Both the position numbers and the translations under genes were made by a program. Below the pieces are notes generated by a model. The model was not told the origin of the DNA, searched no databases, and saw nothing but the letters and a program-made list of their open reading frames with translations. A stretch of DNA of 64,000 nt from Ischnura elegans (lineage: Eukaryota; Arthropoda; Insecta; Odonata; Coenagrionidae). Numbering within the stretch: position 1 is the stretch's first letter; every line of letters starts with the position of its first letter. The DNA is taken from assembly GCF_921293095.1 (NCBI RefSeq), contig NW_025791658.1:6944001-7008000 (forward strand), in the 5' to 3' direction. Positions 1 through 12,375 of this stretch are shown here, piece after piece.

Positions 1-352
1 CGGAAAATTTTCTTCGTTTGATAAGGTATTAATAAACCTTTTTTAAGCCAAGCGTTACCAGATAGCATGGTGCTCAGCTACCCGCTAGCATTCTGCGTCG
101 TATCAGCGCTCAGAGCCTCTCCAAGGTCACCTCACAAGGCGGGAGGGGGAACCAGAAATGCGTCACACGGACTTTTTTCCCATCATTCCTACTTACGCGT
201 TGCGTTTTCGCGCGCTTGAAAGTTTTCACTTTTCATTTAATCGCGAAAAATAGATATCGTCATTTAAAAATCTAAAAGCGGTAAATACGTACTCCAGTAG
301 TAATAATCTTTCGATTTAGGCAATAAAAAAATAATAGGAAACCACCCTATTG
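1..352 (-). mobile_element. MITE copy a (AATAGGGTGG family), cut by window start
   Basis: Reverse complement of the 1017-1684 copy over almost its whole length. The right edge, near 336-352, reads GGAAACCACCCTATT, the inverted form of the start of the + strand copies. No coding sequence is seen, so this is a non-autonomous element. The family has at least ten copies or fragments in this window. Confidence 0.85.
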
Positions 353-1016
353 GCAGCTGTAAATTCAACGTCGTTATAATAAGCGATATTGACCTAATTA
401 GTGATAAACCGTTTATACCAGATCTGTCTTTCTTATATCAAAATTGCTAGTTACTGGAACAAGGGCGTACCCAGGATCAAAAATAGGGGGGGGGCAAGCC
501 AAAGCTGCTCAAGTTGGAGGGAAGATTTTAAAATGGAAAAAGTGAATGAAATCAACATTTTAAGGAAACTGTAACAGCTCTTTATTAGTTTTAAAATTAT
601 TGAGTTGAAAAAATATTTCGTAACCTTGATAACCCTATGAAGAGTAATGTGATGAACTGCCATTCCGAGGACTCTGGTGACCCCCACAACGCTCGCTCAC
701 ATCATGAAGCGGCCGGCAGGAGCTGGTCACGTCTCATTAATCTCTCCTGTCCCACGCTTGTGCCAAATGAGACGACGAGTTCGTGTGAATCTCTCTCGTG
801 AGATGAGACCACGGAGGCAACCGCAAGTGCGAACGCGTATATACCGGTATATTATGGGGACTAAAACTAATCATGGCACATGCCATTTTTTCCCTCCTCC
901 ACTCTTCCCAAAGTCTCCTGTTTCGTAGCGAAACCCGATATCCTCGCAGGTGTTTCTGTGTATTCGATACCCAAATTCATTTATCGAGAAAAATTATCAG
1001 ATTACAATCTTTGGGT
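353..1016. other. Spacer between two inverted MITE copies
   Basis: No gene recognised. Positions 463-500 contain a GGGCGTACCCAGGATC-like motif followed by a G tract, resembling one end of a hAT-type MITE. A matching second end was not found. Short open frames at 677-928 and 873-1103 look like chance. Confidence 0.4.
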
Positions 1017-1684
1017 AATAGGGTGGTTTCCTATTATTTTTTATTGCCTAAATCGAAAGATTATTACTCCTGGAGTACGTATTTCACGCTTTTAGATTTT
1101 TAAATGACAATATCTATTTTTCGCGATTAAATGAAAAGTGAAAATTTTCAAGCGCGCGAAAACGCGACGCGTAAGTAGGAATGATGGGAAATCTCTCCGT
1201 ACGTCGTATTTCTGGTTCCCCCTCCGCCCGGTGAGGTGACCTTGAGGCGAGGCTTAGCGCTGATACGTCACAGGCTGCCAGCGGGTAGCCTAGTACCCAG
1301 CTGGCTGGTAGCGCTTGGCTTAAATAAGGATTATTAATACCTTATCAAACGAGGAAAACTTTCCGACCTTAGCCAGTTTTAATAAGTGATTATTAAGACA
1401 TGTTTCCCTGAGCTCTGCGCCTCATGCATGCATTGGTAACCTCAGACGATGTATAACTCCTATCTTCTCCTATGGAAACTAGGTCCCTGTGACGTCACGT
1501 GGAGTGGCATCGCATGGGCGCCAATCTGGCCCTTTTCAAATGAGGATAAAAATGGACCATTGCCATTCGTCTAAACCGACATTTATAAAACGAAATAATT
1601 GGCATATTATGAATACACTAATGGTGGGTAACGAATCGCCATTATTGCCTTTTGTTTTCTTTGATGAAGGAAAACACCCTATTG
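1017..1684 (+). mobile_element. MITE copy b (AATAGGGTGG family), full length
   Basis: About 670 bp. It begins AATAGGGTGGTTTCC and ends near 1670-1684 with the inverted counterpart GGAAAACACCCTATT. Internal landmarks shared with other copies are GCTTGGCTTAAATAAGGATT (near 1314), CATGCATGCATTGGTAACC (near 1422) and ATTATGAATACACTAATGG (near 1606). It has terminal inverted repeats of about 15 bp and no transposase. I could not define a convincing target-site duplication, so the superfamily is open. Confidence 0.85.
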
Positions 1685-2125
1685 TCTTAAACCAACAACC
1701 GACGCGGCAGCACCGGAATAATGGAGAAATTGGAAACGCGACGCCACGGAAACCTACCTAGTTTCATTGTCTGAATTTTTGATTAAGAGGTATCTATTAC
1801 CGTGGGACTCATTGTCAGTGCCACGGACGGGAAGCAGGGAAGGACGCGTAGTTGGAGGGAGAGTTTGAAGACTACAACGGATCATGTGACCTGCATAATG
1901 CAGCGACAAACTGAACCCCTTCGAAAAATTCTTCCCCCGGCCCTTCAGCTACGGTCGCTTCTCGCGCAGATGGGTTTAATGGTACCCTATGAACGGATAT
2001 TGAGGAAAAACCCAGAGCGCCGTTTTGTAAAAGGCATGCATTGAAAGGGGCAGTGGGAACGAAACCCTTAGGACGGGCTCGCGGGATACACTCCTGGAGC
2101 AGGGACTATAAGCAATCAGCTTTTC

Positions 2126-2345
2126 TCCTCTGCCACCAGAAGGGGAAGGACGGGAAGGATCAAGGAAAGGAGGCGCCGCCGCGATGAGAGCTCGGCGACG
2201 CCTCCAGGGGAAGGACGGGGAAAGTAGGGAGGGGACGAGGAATCCTGCACCGTCACAAGGCGGGCAGGTCCTACCATCAGCGAAACCAAGCTTACGCAAT
2301 TAATATGCTATCAATTTCAGTAGATTTTCCTATGAGGAAGAAAAA
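2126..2345 (+). repeat. GC-rich dispersed repeat, copy 1
   Basis: Shares an ordered series of blocks with 3446-3665: GACGCCTCCAGGG, then GCGAAACCA near the middle, then CTATGAGGAAGAAAAATC at the 3' side. Identity is only moderate, so the two copies are old. No product is assigned. The rest of 1685-3300 holds nothing I recognise. Confidence 0.6.
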
Positions 2346-3445
2346 TCTATCGATCAAATCGGTAGATATTGAAAGGGGAAGTCCTTCGCACGGATTATGA
2401 GACATTCTCTTTCTTGGTTTCTGCGGCGAGACTAAAAAACCCAAGGCGAAATTTGCGTCTTATTTTCCGTCGTCAAAATTTGCTCTTTTTCGAGTACAAT
2501 GCATTGAAATACAAACAAATTTGTTACGACGCATGAGTATTCTCTATTCAGGATATCTAACGAGGAGTTACATATTTCAAAGTATGCGTTGACAAAAAGT
2601 TCCTTTTCCGCCCGAAAATTTTCCCTCTGCGCACAAAACAATGCAAGAAGCTGTTTCCACCGCCGCCATAATATTTTTTCTTAAGATCAACACCTTGTTA
2701 CTCCCATCAGAATTGATATAAATTAATATTGTTCCACTATAAATAACTTAACAGTTTTCTAACAATTTGATATACCCAGCATATAGAGATCTCGACGCAA
2801 GAAAATTAAGTTAGTAAGCGACTACTTTTTACCTCGCAAAAAATCCAAATTTCCTTGTCCAAAAGGGTGTTACGTCGGCATAACAATATTTTAACTGAAT
2901 TGTTGTAAAATTGGCGAATACCATAAAAGAGAAAACAGTATGAATAAAAATTATATAGAAGATTCAATCCAATACAAAAAGTAATTGAGCGACCATTACA
3001 GGAAGAAGATAAAGTAAAAAAAAACCAGGCAGGCGAGGCAGAAACCAACAGCCGACACCTTCGACCTGAAGACGCTGGCAGGATAGCCAGCGAAACTGTT
3101 GTCAACCAACAATCTGACGCGGAAGAAAACCCTGGAGAAATGCAGAGATCAAACTATCGCCGCGGAAACCTACGCTCTAAAAAAAAACCTTTGTACGGAA
3201 ATTTAAGGAAACGTTTTTTACAGCATTTTCTATAATTTTTGACGAAAAAATTTGGCACCGATAAATGCAGAGTCTCTTTCTACATTAGAAGGCATCGTTA
3301 AACAGCGCATAGGGCAGTAATAATTTTCATGCTGCTACTTGCAACACTGCGTACCCGGCCTAATGGAACTCATGAGAGCTCAAGGGGAGCTCTTCTAGGC
3401 TACAACCACCGGGGCCCGGAACCAAGCCCGAAGCTTATACGCCAG

Positions 3446-3665
3446 GACACCCGGGGAGGGGCTGGAGTGGAAGGAAAAAGGATGGAGACGCCGTCGCGAT
3501 CGGAGCCCGCCGACGCCTCCAGGGAAAGGAAAGGGTTGGAAGGGAGTGGAATAGGGTTAAAACACCCCAATGCTATGGAAGCAGAGGAGGCCCTACCTAG
3601 CGAAACCATGCGTGCGCAATTTTTCTACCACCATCCCGGGGACATTTTTCTATGAGGAAGAAAAA
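3446..3665 (+). repeat. GC-rich dispersed repeat, copy 2
   Basis: Second copy of the repeat at 2126-2345. Its 3' end, CTATGAGGAAGAAAAATC, runs straight into the 24-bp tandem repeat that starts at 3661. The 108-residue open frame across it (3329-3655) shows no recognisable domain and is probably a GC-content artefact. Confidence 0.6.
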
Positions 3666-3732
3666 TCCCAGATAGGGACAGTGGGAAAATCCCAGATAGG
3701 GACAGTGGGAAAATCCCAGATAGGGACAGTGG
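3661..3732 (+). repeat. 24-bp tandem repeat, 3 copies
   Basis: Three nearly perfect 24-bp units around AATCCCAGATAGGGACAGTG. It is a short minisatellite at the edge of the dispersed repeat. Confidence 0.9.
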
Positions 3733-4150
3733 CCTTATGGAGATGACCGTGGGAAACGAATCACCATAATAGCCCATACTGACGAAAGAATGTGGAACGC
3801 ACTATGCCATCCTTGAAAACATACCGCCAGAAATAAAGGGGAGCATTTTCAGCAGGGGCGGTCAGGCCAGATCGGCCTGCTCCTGGCACATCCGCCACAC
3901 GAATACTCACGAAAACTAATAAATTAAAACACAAACACAATTTCGATTTCAATCACGATGCCGGCTTCCGTCTTAGCAATGCATGGTGACTTGTTACAAG
4001 CTGCATAAAAAACCCAATGGGAGCACACAAAGAATTTCAAAAAACCTTCAGCCAATCGGACGACACCTGAGCCTTATTGCTGAGTTCGCTAAACGGGCGA
4101 TCCGGTTCAGGATGAAATTGGAATGTCATTGAGTAACACTCGCCTTGAAA

Positions 4151-4309
4151 ATGGGAGACAAGTCGTCTTCCGAAACGTCGGACTATACGACTGAGTTAAA
4201 TCGGTTGAAAACCCGAGAAGAATTCATCAATGTAATTCACCAGGAGAAATTAAAATCGTTCGTCACACACGCAAATCTGAGCGAAATATCCAAATCAATT
4301 GCGCTTTAA
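4151..4309 (+). pseudogene. Fragment with recurring ET-x8-RW-x2-RE-x-F peptide
   Basis: A short open frame of 52 codons from an ATG contains SETSDYTTELNRLKTREEF and ends at TAA 4307-4309. The spacing ET-x8-R-x3-RE-x-F-x2-I-x2-E is identical in fragments at 10381, 11699 (minus strand) and 12275. The repetition in unrelated surroundings suggests the tail of a retroelement protein. I suspect a Penelope-like element but did not prove it. Confidence 0.45.
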
Positions 4310-7300
4310 CTCTTCATAGCAATACAGCAGCATTGCAACAAATTTGGAATTATTCCGGAAATCCACACTACAAGCGCAATGAATAGAAAAGGGAAATTAT
4401 GGATGTAACTCGATAACACGCTGGCAAATAACTTAATACCGCTATACGAGGGGGATTAAAAATAGCAGGAAGGAAATCGCTGTGCTCTTCGCTCTCATGC
4501 ATTTTGGGGTCCCTTCCACTAAATGGATGTTACTCCATCCTTTCTGAGTCATTGTGTAACACGGCGTGGCTTTACACGGTTGTAGCGAGCCCCTGTAACA
4601 GTTTACGTTCGAAGATTTTTTTCGACTGCTTCGTTTTTTTTTAAGATGACTGGTATTCGAGAACAACGTGCAGCGTTGAAATTTTGTTCTTTTCTGGGTA
4701 AAATTTAGTCGGACACGATGAATGTGTTTTCTACAGCTTATAAAGAACACGCCTTGAAAGGAACTCGAGTGCACGAGTTAATTTTGCTATTTAAACGCGG
4801 CACAAGTCCATCGAAGACAATCAACGCCCAAGGCCTCCTTCCAGGCCTAAAATTGATGAAAATCCGGAAACAACCTCTTGCCCTTGTGCACAAGGGTATG
4901 AGGTGTACTATTCACACACTCGCTGTACAATCTGGTCTTTATTGGAGGTTAATTACAACGAATATTAGCAAATGACACGAATCGCGGTAAAATTCATCCC
5001 CCACTTATTGCCTCCTGATCAAAAAGGGGCACGTGTTGCTGCTGGCCGCGAGTTCAGTTTTAGGTAAAACAAAACCTCGGATGACGATTTCCATTCCCCC
5101 TTTGAGCATGTCCTGCCGCTTGGAACAGTGGGCGACGAAGCAATAAAACAGCTGCGTCAGAACGTGTGCCATGGGGAGGAATTTCGAAAATGCAAGTGGA
5201 AACCTGCCTATTAATTTCCTATAGCCACAGTCTTACCCCTATGGAAAATCCCTTTCAAAAGCACCGCCCTACCAATGGGTTGGCGTGGTCACACCATCCT
5301 CATGGTTGCAAGTATTGCTGAAGATGCCAAGTTCAGCTGGTAACCTTAGCATGTGCCTTTGAAGCTCGTAAGGTTAACTGCATTAGTTATGCACAAGTCT
5401 AAATACACCACTGCACTCTCTCATCAACCATTATTAAAAAAGAAAACCAATGAAGTCACAGGAATAACAGCCCCGACGTCCGGTAATTTGTTTTGCCAAG
5501 GATTTCCCATGGGGAACTTACATGGGTCGTCGATTGCTCTAAAAACTATTTTGAATAAGTAAAATGAAAATATTAGCTCGCAAAATACCTTAAGTTTCTC
5601 CATCAACATCAAAAGAAATAAAAAAATTGCATTAAAAATCGAGAAAAATCTCTTTGAGCCGACCACTGCGCGAAGACATCCGAGCGTTTCCGAGGCCAGG
5701 CGTGACGTCATAGGTGCCTAGACAACCGTAGGGAGTTTGGAAATACGCTGAGCGCATGCTGTAAAATTTGTTTTGAGGGAGTATCTAGCCGCTCATCGTC
5801 ACTATTTTGTTCTGTTGTTCTTGGGAAAGTTTTCCTATTGCTATTGTGCCACGATTATTACTTGGGATATTAATAATGCGACATCGGGATGATGAAGTAC
5901 AAGCGTTTCACTTCGTATGTTTTAGTTATCAGAAAAATGGATAACAACGTTGCCACTCGTTCGAATAGTTCACCTGAAACTCATCTACATATACATATTA
6001 CCCCGCAAGCCGCCTAAAAGGCGTGTGGCATGGAGTGTTCGGGTAACAGCCTTTTTTTAGGACACCAAAAATTGATACCTCGACCCTCATGGAATTTGTT
6101 ATGACAAATTATTGCTATACGTCGGCGCCAAATCGAGATGTAAAAGAAACTCGTAATACTGGAGGGTAACGATCGTAAGATGTGCTGTTGACATAAGAGT
6201 AAGCTGTGCTGTTGAATTTGGCAACGCCGAATTAGCGGAGGCGGCATTCCTATCCGTCCTACGGTACGAATTCACAACAACATAGTCAGCACACAATCCA
6301 AATGTGAGATCGGGAATCGGTTCCGCTGCCAACGCATACATAAGCTACAACCTATTTCAATAATATAGGTAAATCCATAAACAATATACTAGGATATACC
6401 ATAAAAATATATTGGGAAATAGACAAATACTCGTATATAAAAATGGAAGTCACTGTCACATTATTATATTCATCACGTACAACTTGTATTAAGAGAGCTC
6501 GTTATGATGAAAACGACTGTTTATTCACTGATTTAAAGCCTAAAATTAGCCCACACAAGTGACTTAGGTGCCTTTTCTCACTACTATTCGTTGAAATAAT
6601 GGAATAAGAAACTTCACACACAGTTTTTATATCAATATCTTGATCGTGAAATGTCATATCTACGGTGAACAACAGAGGTTAACACGCCACTGACAATTTT
6701 TACACTACTGCTAGACATTTATCGATAGCGTAATAGCACTTTTTGCAATTCAATCACGAGGGACTGATAACTCTTGGCCGATATTTTTTAACCTTGTCAA
6801 ACTTTGTGCATTACAACCACTGGCACTGTAATTATTAGCAGTAGCTTAACGGCAGATGTCACGTTGAAAATAACCCTATGTTGGCACAAAAAATGTTCGT
6901 AGATGTCTCGAATCAGCGATCAAAAGTTGCGTTGACTGGAATTCACCTCATAATACAAGCACAAGCAGTCCTAAACGACGAATTCTCTGGTACCTTCGAA
7001 TAAACGGATGGAGTTATTGTATATAAAAGCAAATCGGACATTAGTAAACATCAAAATCGTTCTAATTATTTACTTAAATGAATGATATGCCGTCGATAAC
7101 ATCTACTTACAATTAAAGTATCCCCCTACCAACGGCCGTGGCTCAGACTCCTACAACGATGTTATTTAGGTATCATAAATTTTTGCTTTAACTGCTCCAG
7201 TTTTATACTTTATGCCCTCACTCAGATATTAATATTATAAATAATACAAAATATGAGGGCTTCCGAACCTCTATCGTCGGATATTTATCTTTAAATAGAA

Positions 7301-7799
7301 AATAATCAACACTTCTAACAAACGAAGCTCTCAGCTGCTGGCAACTATTTCAAACAATGACAACAATAGTTTAGCGTGATGTTTAGACACCTTTGACGTC
7401 ATCGAGGCTTCGTCGGCAGTGGCTTGGGGGGTGAGGGAGTTTTTCCCGCGCTTTAAAATTTGTTATATTTATTATTAAATATCTCGCGAAGGAAAACTCA
7501 GATTTACATGCGGTTTTCTTTGTTTTATTCAGAAAATAATTTTCTGTCCGCCTGCGAAATAAAAAAAAATTCATGCAAGTTCCTCATTCCAAATTTTTCA
7601 TTCGAAAGTAAAATTGAAAGGTTTTCTGAGAAACTCCACCATTTTTGCCCGTGAATAGCGAAATGGTGGCCATAATTACTCTCACCCAGTATCATTAATA
7701 AACACATACGGAATAAGTGAGAAAAATGAAAAAAAATTATTTCCATTTCGGTAACCAATATACTAAGTCCCCTGTAGAAGGGATCGTCGAGAAAATAAT
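4310..7799. other. No recognisable gene
   Basis: AT-rich sequence with scattered short open frames, the longest being 110 codons (4442-4774, minus), none with a domain I recognise. CRE-like TGACGTCA motifs occur near 5702 and 7391, and AT-rich low-complexity tracts lie near 6350-6480. Confidence 0.4.
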
Positions 7800-7850
7800 T
7801 TGCAAACATATTCTTCCAGAATATGAATCTCTGGAAGAATATGTTTGCAA
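7800..7850. repeat. 21-bp stem inverted repeat (hairpin)
   Basis: TTGCAAACATATTCTTCCAG at 7800 is followed about 9 bp later by its inverse, with a stem of about 21 bp. The length and perfection suggest a recent origin by fold-back templating or a tiny TIR element. It is not a bacterial-type terminator in this eukaryotic setting. Confidence 0.85.
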
Positions 7851-8899
7851 CTTATTTTCTAAACGTTTCATGATATAATAACAATAAGAAAACTTGTTTA
7901 TCGGGCGAGATTGGGGCTAGAAAGTCCCATCTTCCATCTAACCCCTCGTCAAACATGAAATATATGCAGTTAAATACATTGTCAAGTTGCTCATGAAATT
8001 ACATGCAATGGAAAGGATATGCAAAATTAGTGAATGCACATAACGGTGTATTTTAAATATTTAGTTTCAAATTAATGAAAAAGACAGAGATTATTCAACT
8101 GTGCTTAGCGTGTATATAGTGACCGTATTTTGTAGCACGCATATATATTTCTTCGATGAAATGGAAGGGCGATTATGACTATTTGTTGATTTCAAAATTA
8201 TTAATAGGGTTCAAACGGAAATGACCTTTAAATGTCATAACAGTTTGTACAAATACTTAGAATAGTAAAGAAGAAATCACATCTTCATTCTTTGGAAACG
8301 GCGAAACATGTTACAAATCAAAAAGTATATGTTTATAAATATAATTAAATGAAAACAAAGTACTTTAAAAATTTAAGCAATAATTTGAAAAAAGAAGGCA
8401 TGTCAAGTTAACCTAATCCAGTGCGTGGTCGGGAAACCATCATGAGAGAAGACAGATTAGAGCGGAGGAGAGTGGACAGCGATCGAAAGACAGCTAGTGC
8501 GGTAAGAATATGATGTCATCCGCCTATCAGCCGGACCTTCGCTGGGTATCAATGCCATCCGCAGGCAACGTGTTAAGAAAATAATACGTCCCTTGATCTC
8601 ATTTATCAAAGTGTTCCACTCTTCATACATTCTCTTGTCCTGCCAGTAGAAAATGAACCACTGATGTTATTATAAAACCCCTGGTGAAATTCCTAATATA
8701 TCCTGAATGTTATGCAGCCAAGGGTACAAATTTAGGGGTGTTGCGTTTGTTAAGGATGACCACTCACGGATAGAAATTGCAGGCCTATTCGTTCATGTAT
8801 TTATATAATTAAATTATGCACATACAGCAAAACTACCCGTTCGACCCCTTAACGCCGTCATGGGTATCCAGTACGCTTCCTGAACTTCTTTAAGTAAGC
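7851..8899. other. No recognisable gene
   Basis: AT-rich non-coding sequence. I see no open frame or repeat to report before the SINE at 8900. Confidence 0.35.
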
Positions 8900-9100
8900 C
8901 GGCCTCGGTGGCGGTGGGGTAAAGTCCTCGCCTGCCAATCCGTAGGTCGCGGGTTCGAATCCCGCATGGGTAGGAGGTCCCCGTCCAGGGCATGGATGTT
9001 TGTGATAGTCTATTGTTAATGTTGCAACCCACGCTGTAAAGGCCATTCTGTGCTGTTTGCGGGGAAGTGAGAAATAAATAAATAAATAAATAAATAAAAA
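8900..9100 (+). mobile_element. tRNA-derived SINE
   Basis: The 5' part looks like a tRNA with an internal pol III promoter. Box A-like GGTGGCGGTGGGGTAAAG is near 8907, and the box B sequence GGTTCGAATCC is near 8951. Acceptor stems do not pair, so it is not a functional tRNA. A non-tRNA body of about 110 bp follows and ends in an (AAAT)n tail at 9071-9100. Short frames on the minus strand here are incidental. Confidence 0.85.
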
Positions 9101-9558
9101 TTTTTCTGCGTCAGCTATTTTATTTTAAAAGAAATTTATCGCATAGTAAGGAAATTTTGTGATGTACTTGAATTCTCACTTAGGTAATTCATTTTGAGAA
9201 AGAAATATTCCATCATTTAAGAAATTAAAGGAATATTTTAGCATTGTATCCATCTAAGAACAAACAAGTAAACCTATTAGCAATGAATTTAGCACATGCC
9301 TAAGTAGGAATGTTTATGACACCACTAGTTGAACAGGAATATCAGGCTTATGGTCCTCCACCAAACCATTAAATTTTTTGGCTTTTGCTATTGATATTGG
9401 TAAGTGTACATTGTTTTGATAGGAGAATGTACCCCTGCTTGAAGTGCTGTTGCTAAATTTTTATTTTAAATCTATCTCAGAGTGATTCATTGGTGTTTCT
9501 ATCATATTTGTATTTCTTCATCTTTGCTGCATTATTGATTTAGTCAGTTTCAAGCTTA

Positions 9559-10001
9559 CCGAACACTCCCTATTATCCGGGATAATGATGAGGAGAGGCG
9601 GCACGAATAATCGGAAAGCACGAATAATCCTATCTTTCACTTTAATATCATGTTCTTTTTGCAATTCACGTAAATCAAATAATATATTATTTTTCCGCAC
9701 ATTGTCTGCTGTTTTAGAAAGCTTTCCGGATTCCCTGAGAGCTTTCTTTTCCCATCAGCGATCTTTTTAGCGGCAAAAGCGTGTTGTAATCTTACTGGCC
9801 AGGTATTAATACCTGGTTTCTGAAAACCATGCATACGTGACTGCGTGATCACGAACTCTGAATAGAGATTTGGGCTGTGATTTTGCACAGATGCTGCAAG
9901 ACCACTGCGCGACGTCCAAAACTAAACTTTCACTGAGTGATCACATGAACGGATAATCGGAAACACCGAATAACCGTAGTCGGATAATCGGGAGCCGGCT
10001 G
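9559..10001. mobile_element. pogo/Tigger-like MITE
   Basis: Both flanks are TA (9557-9558 and 10002-10003). The left end, CCGAACACTCCCTATTATCC, matches the inverted right end, CAGCCGGCTCCCGATTATCC, at about 15 of 21 positions. ATAATCGGA motifs recur just inside both ends. TA duplication and TCCCGATTATCCG-type ends are typical of pogo/Tigger-related mariner elements. No transposase is seen in the 443 bp. Confidence 0.7.
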
Positions 10002-10380
10002 TAATAATATAAGTAGTATTAAAAAATGAGTTTTATGAAATATCTTTTTGCATCGAAGATGTTTGCAAGTTTTTCTTTCTGTATGAATGTTTGGCGCCAT
10101 ATTCTCTTTTGAGTGGATAATTATAATTGAGTAAAAACTGGAGGTGAAGCACAAAATAAAAACATAAAAAATTCCTTATCGATGGTTTGTATTCAAAGAC
10201 ACTATTATTGAAAAAAGAATGATTTAATGATTTTTGCCTTACTTTTGGCATTACTCTTAAAATTATTATTCTGGAAGAAAATGTAGTGAAATGATAAAAA
10301 AATTTGTGGAACCAATCAGGTTACAAGTGACTATGGATGGAGTTTATATATACTAGTCAAATTTTGAGAAACGGCCAACA

Positions 10381-10512
10381 GAAGATCCCCTGCGGATGAT
10401 CAGCAAGTCGCTCCTCGAAACATCGGGAGAGATGGAGAACATCAACCGGTGGACAACCCGAGAAACTTTTCTGCACCTGATACAACGAGAAAACCAAAGA
10501 GCATGCAGATAA
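10381..10512 (+). pseudogene. Fragment with recurring ET-x8-RW-x2-RE-x-F peptide
   Basis: Reads in one frame to TAA 10510-10512 and includes LLETSGEMENINRWTTRETF. Its spacing to the following I-x2-E is the same as in the fragments at 4151 and 12275. It probably represents the C-terminal tail of a dispersed retroelement protein. Confidence 0.5.
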
Positions 10513-10847
10513 GAAATTTTGTTTTTTCATTCACCTAACTATAAATTCATAAATATCATTCTTCGACAGCACCACATTTCGAATGATTCCACTCCTGACT
10601 TCTCCGCTGCTGTCAACTTCCAAGCCTCGCTTCCGTAGAGAAACATGCTCCATATGTAGCATCTTATTAATTGTTTTCTTACCTCTATGCTTGTATTTTT
10701 AGCTGTGAGAAGATTTTTATTTGCGCAGAAAGCCCTCTTCTACTGCGCTGTTCTACTGACTATTTCTTTCTTGCTCCGTCCACCGTGGGCAATTCCGCAT
10801 CAGAGGTAAGAAAACTCTCTCACCTCTTGGAGCTTATGCCACCTATG

Positions 10848-11106
10848 CAGCAGCGGATAAAGAAAAAACTCGAGGGAGGCGAAAAAGATATTTTAAGCTA
10901 CCTATACTTTTATCGTCATGAAAAATAATCAAGTTACGTGCAAAATTTTAGATACTTTCATTTAAACTGATCATGCACACATACAAGACAAAGCGATCTC
11001 ATGATATAGAGATAGTTACAATTGCGTTCTGCATTGTTCGGCAATGCGGGCAGCCCCACAAGGGGGGGATGGCCCCCCCTGCGCCCCCCATATGTATCCG
11101 CCACTG
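10848..11106. mobile_element. hAT-type MITE (CAGTGGCGGAT ends), copy 1
   Basis: Begins CAGCAGCGGATA and ends with ATCCGCCACTG, which are inverted ends of hAT type. It is related along its length to 19513-19815, sharing TATTTTAAGCTA/ATCTTGAGCTA, AAATAATCAAGTTACGTG and a G-run/C-run just before CCCCATATGTATC. The flanking 8-mers no longer match well, so it is old. There is no transposase. Confidence 0.65.
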
Positions 11107-11698
11107 CTCCGTAGGATAGTGTTTGTCTTAGCCTCCTCTCTTCTGCTAGGTACTTATAAAGATAACAGAAACATATTCCCCGTCGATGATTCCTATTCAA
11201 AGACACAATTGATGAATAAGGAATGATATAATTAATTGATAAGAGTAAAGGTAGTTATAAAATATGAAACTTTGTGTTTTAATTCACTTATCTTTGAATT
11301 TTAATCCCATTAATGCCAATATTAGGCAATATAAAAAAGGGAATAAGGATATCCCTCTACAACCCCTTATATTCTCTTCAAGGACCATCATGTATTTTAA
11401 AGAGAAAGGGTGACTCGCCTGACTACTGCGGCAAATTAATTCTGGAAGTATGTGCGGAATTCGTGAAGGGGTTCAATAGGAAATAGGTGCGTGTGTGGAA
11501 GCAGCTGGATCCTGACCTCTCCTCATTACCCCGATTGACATTCATGATGACAACGTTTTATTGATGGATCCTAAAAGTGAAGAGAGATGAAAATGGAAAA
11601 AAATCGAAATACAAAGCATAATCAGTCATCAGTCGATGTGCTCAAAAACCAGACTTGATTACTAAGAAACATACATCCCTTTTGTGGGTAAATTATTC
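11107..11698. other. No recognisable gene
   Basis: Unremarkable AT-rich sequence. I see nothing that can be assigned. Confidence 0.35.
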
Positions 11699-11770
11699 TC
11701 GGGATTCCCGCCGGGTTAGTGTTTTTATAACGGCCCACGTTTCAAAGAAATAAGGAAAGGCTCCAGGAGC
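11699..11770 (-). pseudogene. Fragment of the recurring peptide, minus strand
   Basis: On the minus strand the frame reads FETWAVIKTLTRRESRE and then breaks. It closely matches LETLAVIKTLTRWESRE at 12293 on the other strand, so the two are inverted copies about 0.6 kb apart. Confidence 0.6.
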
Positions 11771-12269
11771 AGAAGCGGCAAATGAAGACTCGGGCAACTG
11801 GAGAAATCTGCCATTGCCGCACATTGTGTGAGCCAGGACCACATCATCAAATTTGAAGAAGCAAAAATAATTTGCCATGCTAAAGGTTTTTGGGATCGCC
11901 TCACGAAGGAAGCTATAGAAAATAAGCTGGAGAAAAATTAATTTAACAGAGAATTACATCAGTAATACTTGGAAACCCGTTTTGCAGAAGATTCTAGAAG
12001 TGAGTGAAAATTCGCGAATGCAAAAATCAAAAACTAACGCCACCTACAGCCACAGAGATAGCCAATCTAGATGCAGTTGACCAAATTATTTCGAAATTAC
12101 AGTTAAAGAACTTCATTTATGTAATAAGGTCACATAAGGAAATTAAACTGTTTAATATAGGTGCGATAAAAGAATTGGCATCGTATTTTATTTTATTATA
12201 TTTTTATTTAACTAAATTTATTACAACAATGAGACTTAGCAACCAAGCATTAAATAAATCAATATTCAG

Positions 12270-12375
12270 CCCTGATGATGAGTGCCGAGACGGTGCTTGA
12301 AACGTTGGCCGTTATAAAAACATTAACCCGGTGGGAGTCCCGAGAAAAGTTTACACACATTATTCGCCGGGAAAG
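12270..12375 (+). pseudogene. Fragment of the recurring peptide, plus strand
   Basis: ATG at 12275. The frame holds LETLAVIKTLTRWESREKF and continues with an I-x2-E signature. It forms an inverted pair with 11699-11770. No further domain follows before the frame decays. Confidence 0.6.

Noticed and set aside
1489..1761. Protein encoded by the MITE
   Set aside because: The frame is similar in another copy, but the sequence matches along its non-coding parts equally well, so shared descent explains it.
8900..8975. Functional tRNA gene
   Set aside because: The box B is perfect, but acceptor and anticodon stems do not pair and an (AAAT)n tail follows, so it is a SINE.
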